This document shows positions 12,001 through 23,639 of a stretch of DNA of 64,000 nt, piece by piece; within the stretch, counting starts at the first letter, position 1, and each line of letters starts with the position of its first letter. Both the position numbers and the translations under genes were made by a program. Origin of the DNA: Parietaria judaica. Lineage: Eukaryota > Streptophyta > Magnoliopsida > Rosales > Urticaceae. The stretch is from positions 14,283,180 to 14,347,179 of the forward strand of contig OX940872.1 of assembly GCA_954871525.1 (NCBI GenBank), written 5' to 3'. The notes under the pieces were generated by a model. The model made no database searches and was not told the DNA's origin. It saw only the letters and a list, made by a program, of their open reading frames with translations.

Positions 12001-12313
12001 CACACCACCCTCCGAGGCTACGGGTGCCTTCACCGTCCGGTCGAGGGGCGATTATACCTCGCCTTCAATAGAATATTTTGCCATAGATTCCCCTAAAAAA
12101 TGGAGAAACCAACACCAAAAGCCACACTCAATATAGAGATCCTAACCTATTTTTCAAGTTCAAAAAGCTTACGGAACTTACCCGGAGAAGCGTGAGGATT
12201 TTCGGGAGATAACTTGGAGATGGAAAGGGGCTCCATCGAAGCTTCGGGACATCACCATGTAAAGGTCTTGTCTCCCCACATCCAACAACCCTAAAATTTG
12301 AATTTTCCCCCAA
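9063..12313 (-). pseudogene. spliced antisense gene of Tat-like gypsy element (Transposase_28-type domain), decayed
   Basis: A gene carried by the retroelement, antisense to gag-protease. The N-terminal part is Ala/Pro-rich (11810-11495). The middle (11414-11032, 11006-10640) has MGLPLRPVIHHLVSVLGIH and LTLADIRTFFTLCRSAGSF, matching the plant 'putative gypsy type transposon' family (Pfam Transposase_28, assigned from memory). The C-terminus (9861-9063) is a charged coiled coil ending in EEESDMSD. Two short introns are still canonical and keep frame: 11494-11415 (GTAC...TCAG) and 9860-9786 (GTAAGT...GTAG). Decay includes an in-frame TAG near 9464, a TGA just upstream of VAEMGVVECTDSL, and an uncertain 5' end: a possible first exon from 12313 has a GTAAGT donor at 12181 but does not phase cleanly onto the next. 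Proteins of this kind are known from Tat elements; their function is not established. Confidence 0.7.
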
Positions 12314-13660
12314 AAACTACTTCATGAAGCACTCAAATTCGGACACCCTTGGGTTTGACTTTCCAAAAGTCAAGATTTTCGTCTTTTAGCGCCCCGGAAG
12401 TCAAAAAATCCATAAATTCCGAAAATTCCAGAAAATTTACAATAAATCCGAAATAATATATGGATATTCCCCTTTTTTCGAAAAATCAAAATTTAGAGTT
12501 TTTACAAAGATTTTACGAAAAAAACGTGAAGTTAAAATCCGGTCAAAAATAAGACAAATAACCTGAAAACAAAAAAATTCCAAAAAATCCGAAACTTTCC
12601 CCGAGAGTCCAGGAAACCTTTGGGGATACCCCGGGTGCCGCTAAAAATTTCCCAAAAAAGGCAAATAAGTTTTAAGGACTCGGAATAATACAGGAAAGCC
12701 TCAGAAGATCCAGCAAAATGCAAAGGCGCCAAATCCGGTTCTAACATATCCAAGAAAACTCCCGATAAAGACGAAGGACACAATATCCACCAGGAGAAGC
12801 ACGGAGAGCCTGTATTCTTCCGAGCTCACTTAGAAGCATTTCATTCCAAAGAAGACGACACCGGCAAAGAATGAGCAGAAGTCGGAGAAACGGGAAGGAA
12901 GAAGCCAAAGAAGGACGTTCGGCCCGCGCCGAAACCGTGCAAGCCCGCAATACCCCGTGAACATCAACTAAGTGCCGGGAGAGATGGAAAGTGCAACTTT
13001 TCCTCGCCAAAGCTCTGCCCACAAAAAGATGGCAATCTTTGCTCCTCGAAGCTCTCCCAACTTATTGCCATTTGTCCACGTGACAAGTTAGGCACCGCAA
13101 TTCCGCTTAGGCAAAGCTCTGCCCCCGAAAGGTGGTGATGTTCGCTCCTCGAATCTCTCCCCCCTTTTCCATTTGTCCACATGACAAGTTAGGCACCACA
13201 CCTCTGCTTAGGCGAAGCTCTGTCCATATTGATAGCGGTTACCGAAGCTCTGTCCACCTCGCGAGTCCGTCGTCGGACCACTTAAGAACCGCATCTTCTG
13301 CTCCTCTAAGGCTCTGATCCACGTACGAACTATTCTTCAAGAGTAGTCTGTCCCCGACGCCTTCGTATCTTACCTAGTCTCTCCCCGGACGACGGCTCTA
13401 GGGTGTGACGGTCAGGGAATCCTATTTCTATCAACGCCTGCACTCTTGGCCACCTTGAAGACCACGGCATAACGGGCCGGGAATCCTATTCCTAACAAGG
13501 CCCTAACGCTTAGCCTCTCCACCAGGGAGAAGAGGAAGCGGGCATAGCATCTAGGCACCGCAGAATTTTATTCCAGGTGGGGAATCTCCTAGTTACTTCC
13601 CCCCGCGAGGTCACCGGGTCTGGCCCAAGATCGGACACGCGGCCAGGATAATTGTCGTCC
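12314..13660. other. 3'/LTR-side sequence of the gypsy relic
   Basis: Non-coding sequence adjoining the antisense gene. It includes pyrimidine/purine-biased stretches (12330-12560), a roughly 100-bp tandem repeat (annotated separately) and a GC-rich block (13330-13660) with repeated gggaatcctatt motifs. It probably contains the antisense promoter and part of an LTR. No TG...CA pair with target duplication could be defined. Confidence 0.35.
13009..13213. repeat. about 103-bp tandem repeat, two copies plus partial
   Basis: Copies begin aaagctctgccc at 13009 and 13113, and a third truncated copy begins gaagctctgtcc at 13214. Each contains gctcctcgaa, atttgtccac and gacaagttaggcacc. This is a degenerate tandem duplication inside the gypsy relic. 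Confidence 0.75.
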
Positions 13661-13669
13661 CTAAAAATG

Positions 13670-14695
13670 TGGACAACAAATTATATCCGTTGGATCGATT
13701 TTGGGATTTAATCTTACCCCTCAGATTAGAAATTAATTAACATATGTATACGGAACACATAATTCAAAATTTATGGCAAGGTAAAAATCGAATTTCTTGG
13801 TTGGTAATCAAGTTTGGAGATTTTATTTTGTCCTAAATCAATATGGTGCATTAGATTGGTTATGAAATTAATTCTAACTATTGGATCTAGGTATTGATTT
13901 TGGAATTATGTGTATGTACATAAGGGAATTTTATTTCTACTATATGAGGAGTTGATTGGTTAATTGATTAATTTACCATGACTTCCTTATTTGATTAAAT
14001 CTTTAATTAATTTGAATCATTGAATATTTATAGATTCAATCTAGACCATTGATTTGACAAAATTAATTATATTTACCCTATGTAGAAATTGAAAATTAGG
14101 GAGTGATCACTTCCTAATAGGTTTCACCTTAAGCTTTTAAATAGAAGGTTCATTCAACACATTTCACACAGCTCCCAAGCGCAAGAATTCGATCTCTCTC
14201 TCTCTCTCTCTCAAGAATCTGACAATTTCTTAGCCTATGATATCTCTTTTTTAGTTCAGATTAGTGAGATGTTGTTCTCCGAAAGCTTTAATAGAACCTT
14301 CAGTTAAATTTTTTGTGACGGAGTCCTGCCAGTGAATCCCACGCTTTAGAACGAGGATTCTAGGAGTCCAGGAGAATATCCCGGAATATCACGGGATTTC
14401 CCCTCAGCATCGGCGGATCCTTGCTCAATTTAGAACGCGCAACCAAAAATCATTATATCTGAGGTACGGCCTTATGCATTGGGTCAATAAATACAAACCT
14501 TTATTTACTGCTTTATTTGTTTCGTATAGACTAGATTGTTGATAATGAATTATGCAAATTAACTTGCTAATAATTTATCAAATCTTGTAATCGTGATTAT
14601 CCGATTGTTTATCCATTGTACGGGTTAACAAGTTTTCCGCTTCAATTTTTTTAAAAAAAATTACCCGTTTGGAATGATGGCTTTTTTCGTGATAA
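13670..14695 (+). mobile_element. 3' portion of a copia LTR (same family as 33432-36228)
   Basis: The sequence follows the last kilobase of the 3' LTR at 33432-36228. Shared blocks include a tatccgttggatcg-type block, ttaaatagaaggttcattcaacacattt (the degenerate TATA/R region), gacggagtcctgcc, and cggccttatgcattgggtcaataaat, followed by aacaagttttccgct. It is truncated at its 5' end and lacks about the last 15 bp. A (CT)n run lies at about 14190-14212. It abuts a minus-strand copia relic. Confidence 0.8.
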
Positions 14696-14696
14696 A

Positions 14697-16680
14697 TATG
14701 ATGGAATCATAATGAAATTCTCAACGGGTTCACAAATTGTACAAGTAGTTACATTTGGTTTTCTTAGGGTATCTCTAAAATTGAAACTTGTCATATCTAG
14801 GGCCGATTTTACCAGTTATCAACTTCTTGACATAAACTTAGTAGCCTCATACTCTTATATATGATAAGCTCGGCTTCCTTTGGTGCCACATATGATATAG
14901 AGTAGTTGGAATCTTTTTGGATGGTAAATTGTTTAGTGTAGTTGCATCAGTCATAAGTGCATAGCCCCAAAAAGGATTCAATAAAGGCCATTTTGTTCAT
15001 CATTGACTGAATCATGCCAAGCAAGGTCTGGTTGCTACTTTCAGACACACTATTAAGTGGAGTTGTTCCTAAAGTCAATGAAGAAAAAATCCCCATGTCT
15101 CTTAAGAAGGCTTTAAACTCATCGCTCAATATTCGCCTCCTTGATGTGATCAAAGAGCTTTAATTATCTTGATTAATTGATTTTCAACTTCATTCTTGAA
15201 TTCTTAGAAAATTTCAAGATATTTAGATTTATGCTTTATATGGTAATCCATGTCTATTGAAATCTTCAATGAATGTAATGAAGTATATAAAGCCTCATTT
15301 GGCCACATTGGGTATGGGTCCACATACATAAGAATGTACAAGAGCCAATAATTTTTCAGTTTCCCGGCCAAATAAGATTTGCATGATTCATAACCAAAAT
15401 TTTCAAGCATGCAATCTTTATGGAGAGTTGTTATGCGTTTCTCCTCTATATGGACGAGTCTACAAAGCCAGAGATAGGCGAAATTGAGATTTTTTGGTCT
15501 TAATCTTTTATGTATAACATTAAAAACATGGTAATAATTTGCATTTAAAGAGTGAAGACCATACGATAAATAAGCAATTCCATCACAATTACCAACTTTA
15601 AACATAGAATAACGCTTATTTATGATGGTAAAATTGAAACCTTAAATATCTAATTCCATAACAGAAATTATTTTCTCGGTAATGGAAGGTACATAATGAC
15701 AGTCATATTGAGCTCAACCTTTCCCATATCTTCATCAACAACCATTGCTCCATTCCCCATGCGCATGTTAGTCTCGCCTTCCCTCAACTTATTACTATTC
15801 TGTAGACTTTGTATATCACTAGAAATATACGAGTACCATAGCTTGTATCAAATACCCAGTCTTTAGAAACGGTTAAGTTGACTTCTATAACGTTTATACA
15901 TTAGTTGGAATCTCCATCTTCCTTATCATTTTAACCCCTGCAAGGTACATCGGGCAATTTCTCTTCTAGTTCATGTGTTTCTCGCAGTGGTAGTACTTAT
16001 GATCCTTGACACCAACACCTTTAGGTTTAAGAGCTTTTGCTATGACCTTCACGTGTTTTCTTGCCTTGCTTTTCCTCGATTGAGCCAACTTCTTATGTCC
16101 TGTCCTTTTCCGAGAGTCTTCCATGGATTTTTTGGCATTTCCTTTGGAAACATTCATCTTAGTTGTCTCCAACATGTTTTGAAGATGCTGAAGACTCTTA
16201 TAGACCGCAGTCATGTTATATTTCACGATGAAATTGTTGTCAGAGTCTACCAAGGAGTTAAACATGAACTCAATGTACAATTCCTCACGATTATTCACAT
16301 CAAAGCGAGAAAGTCTTTCAAACAGGAAATTATCTTCAGAATATGATCGCCCACTGCGATGGCTTCTGTCGTCCACACTCTTAGTAAGGTTTTCACAACA
16401 TTGTACCTTTCGTGTCGAACCTCTTTCTCATACAACTTTTTCAGACGATATATCATTTCCAATGCAGATGGTGCTTCATCATAAGACATGCGACATAAGG
16501 AGCATGATCGGTATAATTCTTAAAAGCATCTCGATCAGCACGGGAAGCAATATATATTGGTTCTTCCGGTGGTGCACCAATTATGATAGCCCCTTTTTTT
16601 CGTGCTTGAGCACTACTTTTCAGACATCTCTGCCATTCGAGAAATTTTTTTCCGTTCAAGATGTTCTCCTACTAAAAGAT
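14697..16680 (-). pseudogene. Ty1/copia gag-integrase relic (minus strand)
   Basis: Read on the minus strand in several frames, the order is Gag, pre-integrase and integrase. Gag occupies about 16659-15966, with pieces such as KKLYEKEVRHERYNVVKTL and FMFNSLVDSDNNFIVKYNMT. The pre-integrase zinc region is at 15605-15300 (LWLCRLVHIEEKRITTLHKD; the H-H-C-C pattern is damaged). The integrase core end is at 15153-14947 (FKAFLRDMGIFSSLT then NQTLLGMIQSMMNK). A remnant RYPKKTKCNYLY (the usual GYPKxTKGYYFY site) sits near 14770. Frameshifts lie between blocks, and RT and RNase H are absent. It is truncated against the LTR at 14695. Confidence 0.85.
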
Positions 16681-16959
16681 AGATCAAAAGATAGATCTCA
16701 CCGAGATATTACACATTCTATCTCTACAAAAATAAAATTAATTCAATAATTGAGTATAATTCAATTAAACTAAATAAGATTAAATATAAAATATTAAAAT
16801 AGCATAAGGACTTTCAAATCTTATATCGTTAACAACTAAATAGTTTACTTCATCATTTTCTATAATTAATTAACGCTGGACAAACACAACAATTGTACTG
16901 ATATCTTATATTATTCTCCCTGGGTTAGGGTGGGTATGAAAGCCCTGCCCATGGACCGA

Positions 16960-17280
16960 ATGATTCTGCGCCTAGGGAGGCCGAAGCCCATGTGGGCTGG
17001 ATTCGATCCATTCCAGGTCAAACCTGGGTCGGGTTCGACCTAGGTCAAACCTAGGTCAAATCCGATAACGACCATCGAAAATAAGTTGGGCCCACCCGGG
17101 CCTGATATACTTATGATTAGTTAATAATTAATTAAATTTTTATTATTAACTAATCATAAGTATATCAGGCCCGGGTGGGCCCAACTTATTTTCGATGGTC
17201 GTTATCGGACCTCAAATGCCCAATGAGCTCATGGACTTTAATTAGGCCCAATTCTCGATTCGGACATTTCCCTCATTTAG
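16960..17280 (-). repeat. LTR relic containing a perfect 67-bp inverted repeat
   Basis: On the minus strand this begins TGAGGGAAATGTCC near 17277 and shares ccatgagc, ggccc and gggcccacccgggcc blocks with the LTR relic at 2600-2985. Inside, 17061-17127 and 17143-17209 are exact reverse complements: 67 bp with a 15-base AT loop at 17128-17142. Left of the hairpin are short repeats of ctaggtcaaa(c). No gene is present. Confidence 0.85.
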
Positions 17281-17595
17281 CACATATGACATATGACTAG
17301 AGTTTATTATAATATAGTTTACATTTATATTGCATAAAAACCTCTACCTACATAATACTTATCGATTTATTAGTTTAAGATTTTTTTATATTTTTTATTA
17401 ATTTCTTACATATAACCCATGTTGTTATATTAACGTTTTTATCATATTCTTCGAAGGGATAAATATAGAATAAATAATGATATTATTTTAACCAAATAGT
17501 GGCGAATACGAATATGCCGTTAATACAGTTTCTAAGTTTTCAAATAAGATTTTTTTAATTTTTTTTATTAAAATTATAGAATGTGGTACTCGGCC

Positions 17596-18728
17596 TAGAG
17601 GTGTCAAGTGCGCCGGGTCGGCCCAGGTCCACCCGCCCCGACTTGTAATTTTTTTTTGTGGGCCAGGCTAGGCCCGCCCCTATCAAAAGGGTCAGGCTGG
17701 GTTATGCTTTCCTAGGCCCGCCCCGAACCTGCCTCGCCCAGCCCAAAAAGCCCACCTGCCCCGCCCCGTTCAAAATCCCGCCTCGCCCCGCCCAAAAAGC
17801 CCACCCCGCCCCGTCCCGAAGCCCACATAAACCCGGCCCGTGGCCAACTCACCCCGTCCCTTTAAAAGCCCACATAAACCATATTTTTAAATTAAAAAAC
17901 TATTAAATTGTAATAATTATAAAAAATTACCCTAAATATTTTATTGCTATAGAAATTAAAAATTATCTTTATATTACATGATCTATTAATTTATTTTGTA
18001 TATATATTCTACGTAATGTAGCTCTTAAATTTTTTAATTAAATTTTAACTTTTTAATCAAAATTCACTAATCGATTTGCATTATTTGATTTTAATTTTGA
18101 TTTGAGAATGAATTAATCAACTGCAACATTGATTAATTTCATGTATAAAGCATATTCTTAATTCACTAGTTTCAACTTTACAATATATGATTACAAGCCA
18201 CGTTCATAAATCACTATTCTAATTTTATATTCAATAATTAATTTCAAAATCAATTATTATCATTTTATTATTCAATCATCACTATCATATTCACTATTTA
18301 ACCTCTACATCTTGAAATTCACGAATCAATTCATCTTGAAATTCAAGAATCAATTCAACGTTCATTAATTTTAAACTTTCAAGTTATAATTCGCTAATTA
18401 ATTTCATAACTTACTAATCAATTTCATTATTTGACTCGTAAAAGCCCAATTAAAGTCGACCCGTAAAAGCCCACTAAATCCGACTCGTAAAAGCCCTACT
18501 AAATTGGACTCGTAAAAGCGCACTAAATTTGACTCGTAAAAAGCCCGCCCCGCCTCGCCCCGTGAGATTGTGGGTTCAGGTTCATGGGCCGGGTTGGCCT
18601 TGATGGCTTTTCTAAAACCCGCCCCGCCCCGCACATTGAACGGGACGGGCTTGAGCCGCCCCATTTAACATGCGGGCTTAACGGGTTGTGGGCCGGGCCG
18701 GCCCACCCCGGCCCACTTGACACCTCTA
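17596..18728. mobile_element. hAT-type non-autonomous element with 8-bp TSD
   Basis: The termini are tagaggtgtcaagtg (17596) and its inverse cacttgacacctcta (ending 18728), continuing into GC-rich subterminal arms full of ggcccgccccg and gggccgggccgg. The flanking 8-bp direct repeat actcggcc at 17588-17595 and 18729-18736 is perfect, as expected for hAT insertions. The centre is AT-rich with no transposase. Short reading frames at both GC-rich ends (17658-17906, 18404-18723) reflect base composition only. Confidence 0.9.
18426..18543. repeat. about 26-bp tandem repeats inside hAT element
   Basis: Five degenerate units of the form gactcgtaaaagcccactaaat lie just inside the right arm of the hAT element. 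Such subterminal repeats may be transposase-binding sites, but that is inferred only from position. Confidence 0.75.
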
Positions 18729-18818
18729 ACTCGGCCTATTAATTTTATAAAAAAAATACGCACCGAAAATTGTTTGCTAACCTCTATATTCATGTAAGAG
18801 ATAGGATAAACGTCAAGC

Positions 18819-18876
<58 letters not shown>

Positions 18877-19226
18877 CTGTTTGCTAGTTAATTACTCAAA
18901 GGTCCATTTAGTATCTTTATTCCATTTGCCCTTATTTAATATATCTTCAAATTGTTTATATTAAACGCCGTAATTAATGAATATGGGAAATGGGAATTCA
19001 ATAAGAAACTCTCGCGTGATTATTTTATTTTTTAAATGCTATAGCGGTTGGCAAAGTAGTACTAGTTGCACACATTCTTAAGTATCGTTTAGCTTCTATT
19101 GTAAGAGGGAAGTCACTGAAAATATAAATCTAGTTCTTGAGGCATTACTTGTTCACCATGAAATTATAATAAAGTCATCAATTGTTTAGCTTAATTAGTC
19201 ATTCTCTTAATCCCATAAAGATCACT

Positions 19227-19262
<36 letters not shown>

Positions 19263-19441
19263 TATTAAAACAGTGGGTTCATCTACAAATTAGGCTTTAT
19301 CACTGGTCAACGTGAAGTTTCTTAAGCAATTCTCATGTGTTGCCTGATTTTTTATTTGCACCTGTTTCATTCTCAAACTATAAATACAAAGTGTTACGCT
19401 TATATTTTTGGATTATATAAAATATAGGGTTCATATGGTAA
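18729..19441. other. AT-rich spacer with (TA)n microsatellites
   Basis: No gene was found. A (TA) run of about 50 bases occupies about 18821-18870, and a second (TA) run interrupted by tg lies at about 19229-19264. The ORF at 18770-18964 is largely the translated TA repeat and is rejected. Confidence 0.7.
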
Positions 19442-20640
19442 TGTCATGGCCCATTAGTGAAATAAAAGCCCGCAAGCCCACTTTGGTGAGGCTCGAACCA
19501 ACTGAAGTCTGGAAGGCAAGGCCTAAGACTGAAGCCTACATCAAACAAGACAAGTCGGACGACGCCACAAGGCTACGATAGTCTCATAAGACTCGCCGGC
19601 TAAGGAGCAAGACGCGAAGACCCGCCGCCAAATGTTAGGTAGCCCTATGAGGCCTTTGGCGAGGTAATGGCCACCCTAAAGAATTCCTCATTACTTTTGC
19701 TGGCAACGCCCTTTCGTCAGTTGTAAACCCCTTGTCTTGCGGAGAATCCCACGACAAAGAGTTATCCATCGCCGATGATATCATTGGAACATCATATCTC
19801 AACAATTACAAGTGGCAAGAATATCAAGCTTACGAAGATCATCAAGACATCCCCGGGCTCGTTTTGCAAGCTTGGGCAAAAATCGCATACGCCATGGAAG
19901 CCACGAAGCAGCAGACGACTCCCCCGCTGACCAGTGACCGCGATGAAGGCCTTCGATATGCAAGGGGCGAATGCTCTAGGGATTTAATGGAAAATGTCTT
20001 CCTTTAATCCTCCAAATTATGGAGACTTGGTTCGCCTTTTTTCCTATAAATAGGAGGTCACTCTTCCTCATTATATATATATATTTTTAATAGATCTTCT
20101 CTATCTAGACGTAGTGCTTCTCTCTCTAGACTTCGAGAAAACTCCCCTAGCGCGCCTTAGGAACATTCCCCTTTGCCAGAAGGAAACTTTCTGCTATGTG
20201 CGAGTCATTGAGCTTGGTCCACACGAGAATCCCTTTGGTAAGCTAGCTCTCGGTCCAACACGCGAGTGTCGGCCTTACTCTGGGTGACTTTTTCACAGAG
20301 GTTAGTCAGCATAGCCGATAATACCTTCCCCATAAGTGAAGGTCACCCCAACTGCCATTATCAACTCAAACGACTATACAAACTACCTCGTCATTCTTCT
20401 ATTTACCATTAACCCTGAACAACGCGATGACATGAATCTCTAAGAGATACGTAGGTAGCCTTACTATAAATGACGGGGTGCAACATCATTATTTCTTTTT
20501 TGCAGGGACTCCCCACCGCCGACACATTGTCGTGGACTGGAAAACATTAGGAAAATCTCGAAGCTTCTCATAAGACAAAGAATTCGCTTTCAGAAAAATC
20601 GTGATACTAGTCAGCATGGGTCGAACCATGGGCTGGGTAC
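19442..20640 (+). mobile_element. LTR-like element, copy A of the ACGTAGG-hairpin family
   Basis: A retroelement-like promoter and leader with no protein domain. There is a TATA box tataaatagg at 20045-20054, then a pyrimidine-rich leader (tctctctctag). The core at 20408-20508 is accctgaacaacgcgatgac, then gagatacgtaggtagcc, ending in tttcttttttgcagg. The same ordered blocks occur at 48187-48296 (copy B) and 50221-50320 (copy C). The 5' end may be TGTCATGG at 19442; the 3' end is undefined. The 91-codon frame at 19732-20007 lies in the U3-like part and has no recognised homology. Confidence 0.55.
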
Positions 20641-21059
20641 TACCGTTAGTTGAAATTTGAACATTAGCATGGATATTAAGGATCTATATTTTAAAAATTA
20701 TTTGGGCTATTTGTAGGGGAGAGAATTTGGGGTCGAACACAAGAAACGACTCGATTACAACATGATATAACTAAGTTTGGCTCAAGTGTAAATGGCTTTG
20801 TATCCAAACATATCAAGCATGATTAAAATGATTAAATAACATGTGAGCATTCTTTGAACGATATTAAGTAATTTAATAAAGTAAAATAAAGAAGAATATG
20901 GTATTTACACAATAGGCCTTAAACTTAAATATATCTAGAATGTAATCCATAACTTTCATATTTCAACATTCCCCGTCTAGTTAGGTGGTATATGCACATC
21001 ATACCCAACTTGGAACATAAACGATGAAAGTTTGGACTACAAATACATTTCCGCATGAA
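20641..21059. other. no feature recognised
   Basis: AT-rich sequence between LTR-like copy A and a minus-strand copia relic. It may be the LTR side of the copia element, but no LTR boundary was found. Confidence 0.4.
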
Positions 21060-23280
21060 TTTAAGTAGTATGAGTGCTAACATAACTCAATTCTATCGTG
21101 TGATGGTGTTCTACTTTTTTCCTGATGAAGTGACGATTAATCTGAATTTTCTTCGTCCGATCATGATGTTCCTAGTAATAGCTATAAATGATTGAATGTC
21201 ATTTTTCATGTTGATTGGACTATCGATCTTGACCTTCGATTCTTCCAATAACCTCTTTAACCACATCCCTACAAATTCCTCATGCAAGCGCTCTGTACTA
21301 TGATTCGGCAATACTTCGAGTTAGAATTCCTTGTTTCTTGCTTTTCCATGTTACCGAATTTCCCCACAAAACTAGCAATAACCTGAGGTAGATATTCTAT
21401 CTGTGGCTTATCGTACACAATCAACGTCTATATATTTCCCAAAGAAAAGTCCTTTTCTAGGATCACCTTTGAGATATGTGAGAATCCAAGACACAAGCTC
21501 TATATGATCATGAAAGGGATTGTTCATGAATTGACTGACCACACTTACTGAAAAACCAATTTCCTAACGAGTATGGCACAAATATATGAGCTTCCCTACA
21601 AGGCATTAGTACGTGCCTTTATCAAGAGTTGTACCACCTGTTGGAGTTCCCAGTCTTATGTTCGAATCCATTGGGGGTGAAAACGGGTTTACATAATGTC
21701 ATACTAGTTTCAGCAAGATGAATTAACACATACTTTCTTTGAGACATACAGATGGCCTTACTTGATCTTGTTACTTCCATACCTAAAATATATTTGAGTT
21801 GAGCAAGGTCTTTAATCTCAAACTCCGAAGCTAAAAGTTGCTTTAAGGAACTCATTTCATCTTATTATATCCTTTAAGAATAATATCGTCAATATATACA
21901 ATATGGACAGTAAGTTTATCACTTGGTAAATGTCTGAAAAATAAAGTGTGATCGGTTTGGCATTGGGTATAGCAATTTCTGATAAGAACATTAAAGAATC
22001 TTTTAAACCAGGCTCGAGGTGGCTACTTTAAACCATATAACAATTTCTTTAATTTGCAGACCTTGTTTGTAGCATACTTTTCTTCAAATCTAGGAGGAAT
22101 ATTCATGCAAGCTTCTTCCTCAAGATCTCCATTTAAGAAAGTATTCTTCACATTTAACTGGTAAAAGGGCCAATTCTTATTGACTGCAATGAAAGTAACA
22201 CTATGGTGGTATTAATCTTGGTAACAGGAGCGAAAGTCTCTTGAAATCAATACCATAAGACTTGGTGAAACCCCTCGCCACTAATCAAGCCATGAATCTA
22301 TCAATACTACCATCTGCCTTGTGTTCATGAAGAATATCCACTTGCAACCCATTATAAACTTTTGTGGAGGAAGAGTCGTAACAATCCAAGTTTCATTATT
22401 TTAAAGGACTTTGATTTCTTCTTGAGTGGCATCTTTCTATTCCGTTTTGTTTAATGCTTCAATAATGGATGCCGGAATCTGAGCCTGGTCAATCTGAGAA
22501 ACAAAATCTTTCAGTAATGGAGATAACCTGGCTTACGAAAATGGTTATGAATTGGATGTTATTTCCATGATCTGACCCCTTTTCTGAGAGCAATTGGCAT
22601 ATCCAAATCAAACTGAACAAGCGATAAAGTTAAAGAGGTTATTTCGAAACCTTTTGAATTATCTTTAGACATGGGAATCAAAGAAGTTGATTAGGTTAGT
22701 TAAGTTCGATCTGGTTGTATCTAGGTTGGACTTGAGTCAATGAAAGGTTGTTCTTAAACACTAGAAATCAGTTTGGTCTCCATAGGAATGAGAGAGAATT
22801 GATTGGATGACTCATGATTGGTTTGACTTGGATGTGTTTGTGATTCTTTAAGTAGACCAATAATTGAAGACTAATCCCAATTATGAGATTCAACATGAGT
22901 CTCCCCCTAAATATCATAATTAGGATAAAATGGTGTTTCCTTGAATAAGTTGATGTCCATGAGGTGGAAAAATTTGTGCCTATGGGATCTACAACACTAG
23001 TGTTTGTGACAGCTAGGTGAAATTCCAGCTGGGTGTGCTCGTAGCGTTCAACAGGTCTTTTAAATCTCCCATTACGTCTGAGTACTCCCTTAGTTTCTTG
23101 TGAATCTTTAATTACGATTGCTCGTAGTGTCATATTAGTTTCTAAAACCTCCCCCTACATATGAGTATCCCTTGGTTCTGATTTTTGGACCGTGGTGTCC
23201 GCACTCTCTTCAAGAACTGATACTGGTTGTGAAGCTCTGACATTTGTCACATTATTCTTTCGTGTGAAAATATTAGTGTC
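21060..23280 (-). pseudogene. Ty1/copia RT-RNase H relic (minus strand, second lineage)
   Basis: On the minus strand the RT palm motif YIDD lies at 21896-21885, within VHIVYIDDIIL. It is followed by FEIKDLAQLKYILGMEV and MSQRKYVLIHLAETSM (21840-21690), standard copia RT C-terminal motifs. RNase H remains include the block starting EFVGMWLKRLLEESKVK (21290-21120). The 23133-22768 frame corresponds to the integrase-RT linker region by position only. There are multiple frameshifts. The RT motifs differ from those of the 26788-36228 element (LIGN...MKDMGEASYVLGI), so this is another copia lineage. No LTRs can be assigned. Confidence 0.8.
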
Positions 23281-23639
23281 TAAGTTCATTCTCTATCATT
23301 ACGATTAGAAATGACATTATTTTAACAAAACTACTATAGAATTTTAGAGACTATAGGTTTGAAAGTAATCATGTAACAACTTTTATTTTTATCTGGATAC
23401 TGCAAAATAATTCCAAAGAAAGAACATATTTATCATTGAAGAATTATTTCATGCAATAAATATATCCAAAAATAAAATAAGGTCTTAAAAATGCATAATT
23501 AATGATAACAATAAACTTAAATCGAATGTAAACTTAAAGCATTCTTTCTTCTTCGAGACACTCCAATACTAGCCACTATTGTTCTCAGCTGAGCTCCCAT
23601 TGACAGAGCTTCGACTTCCACCTGAAACAAAAGGAAACA
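23281..23639. other. no feature recognised
   Basis: AT-rich sequence between the YIDD copia relic and the leader fragment. On the minus strand a 3'-splice-site-like tttgtttcag lies just before 23621, but the following open stretch is short and unrecognised. Confidence 0.35.

Noticed and set aside
13009..13330. Possible CRISPR-like array (regular repeats of about 100 bp)
   Set aside because: Only two to three degenerate long units in plant retroelement DNA; no short palindromic repeats with unique spacers.
18770..18964. Frame containing a long Tyr-Ile run
   Set aside because: It is a translated (TA)n microsatellite.
23533..23621. Exon-like minus-strand stretch after tttgtttcag
   Set aside because: Only a short open frame follows (Ser/Gly-rich, about 17 codons to a stop) and nothing upstream supports a gene.
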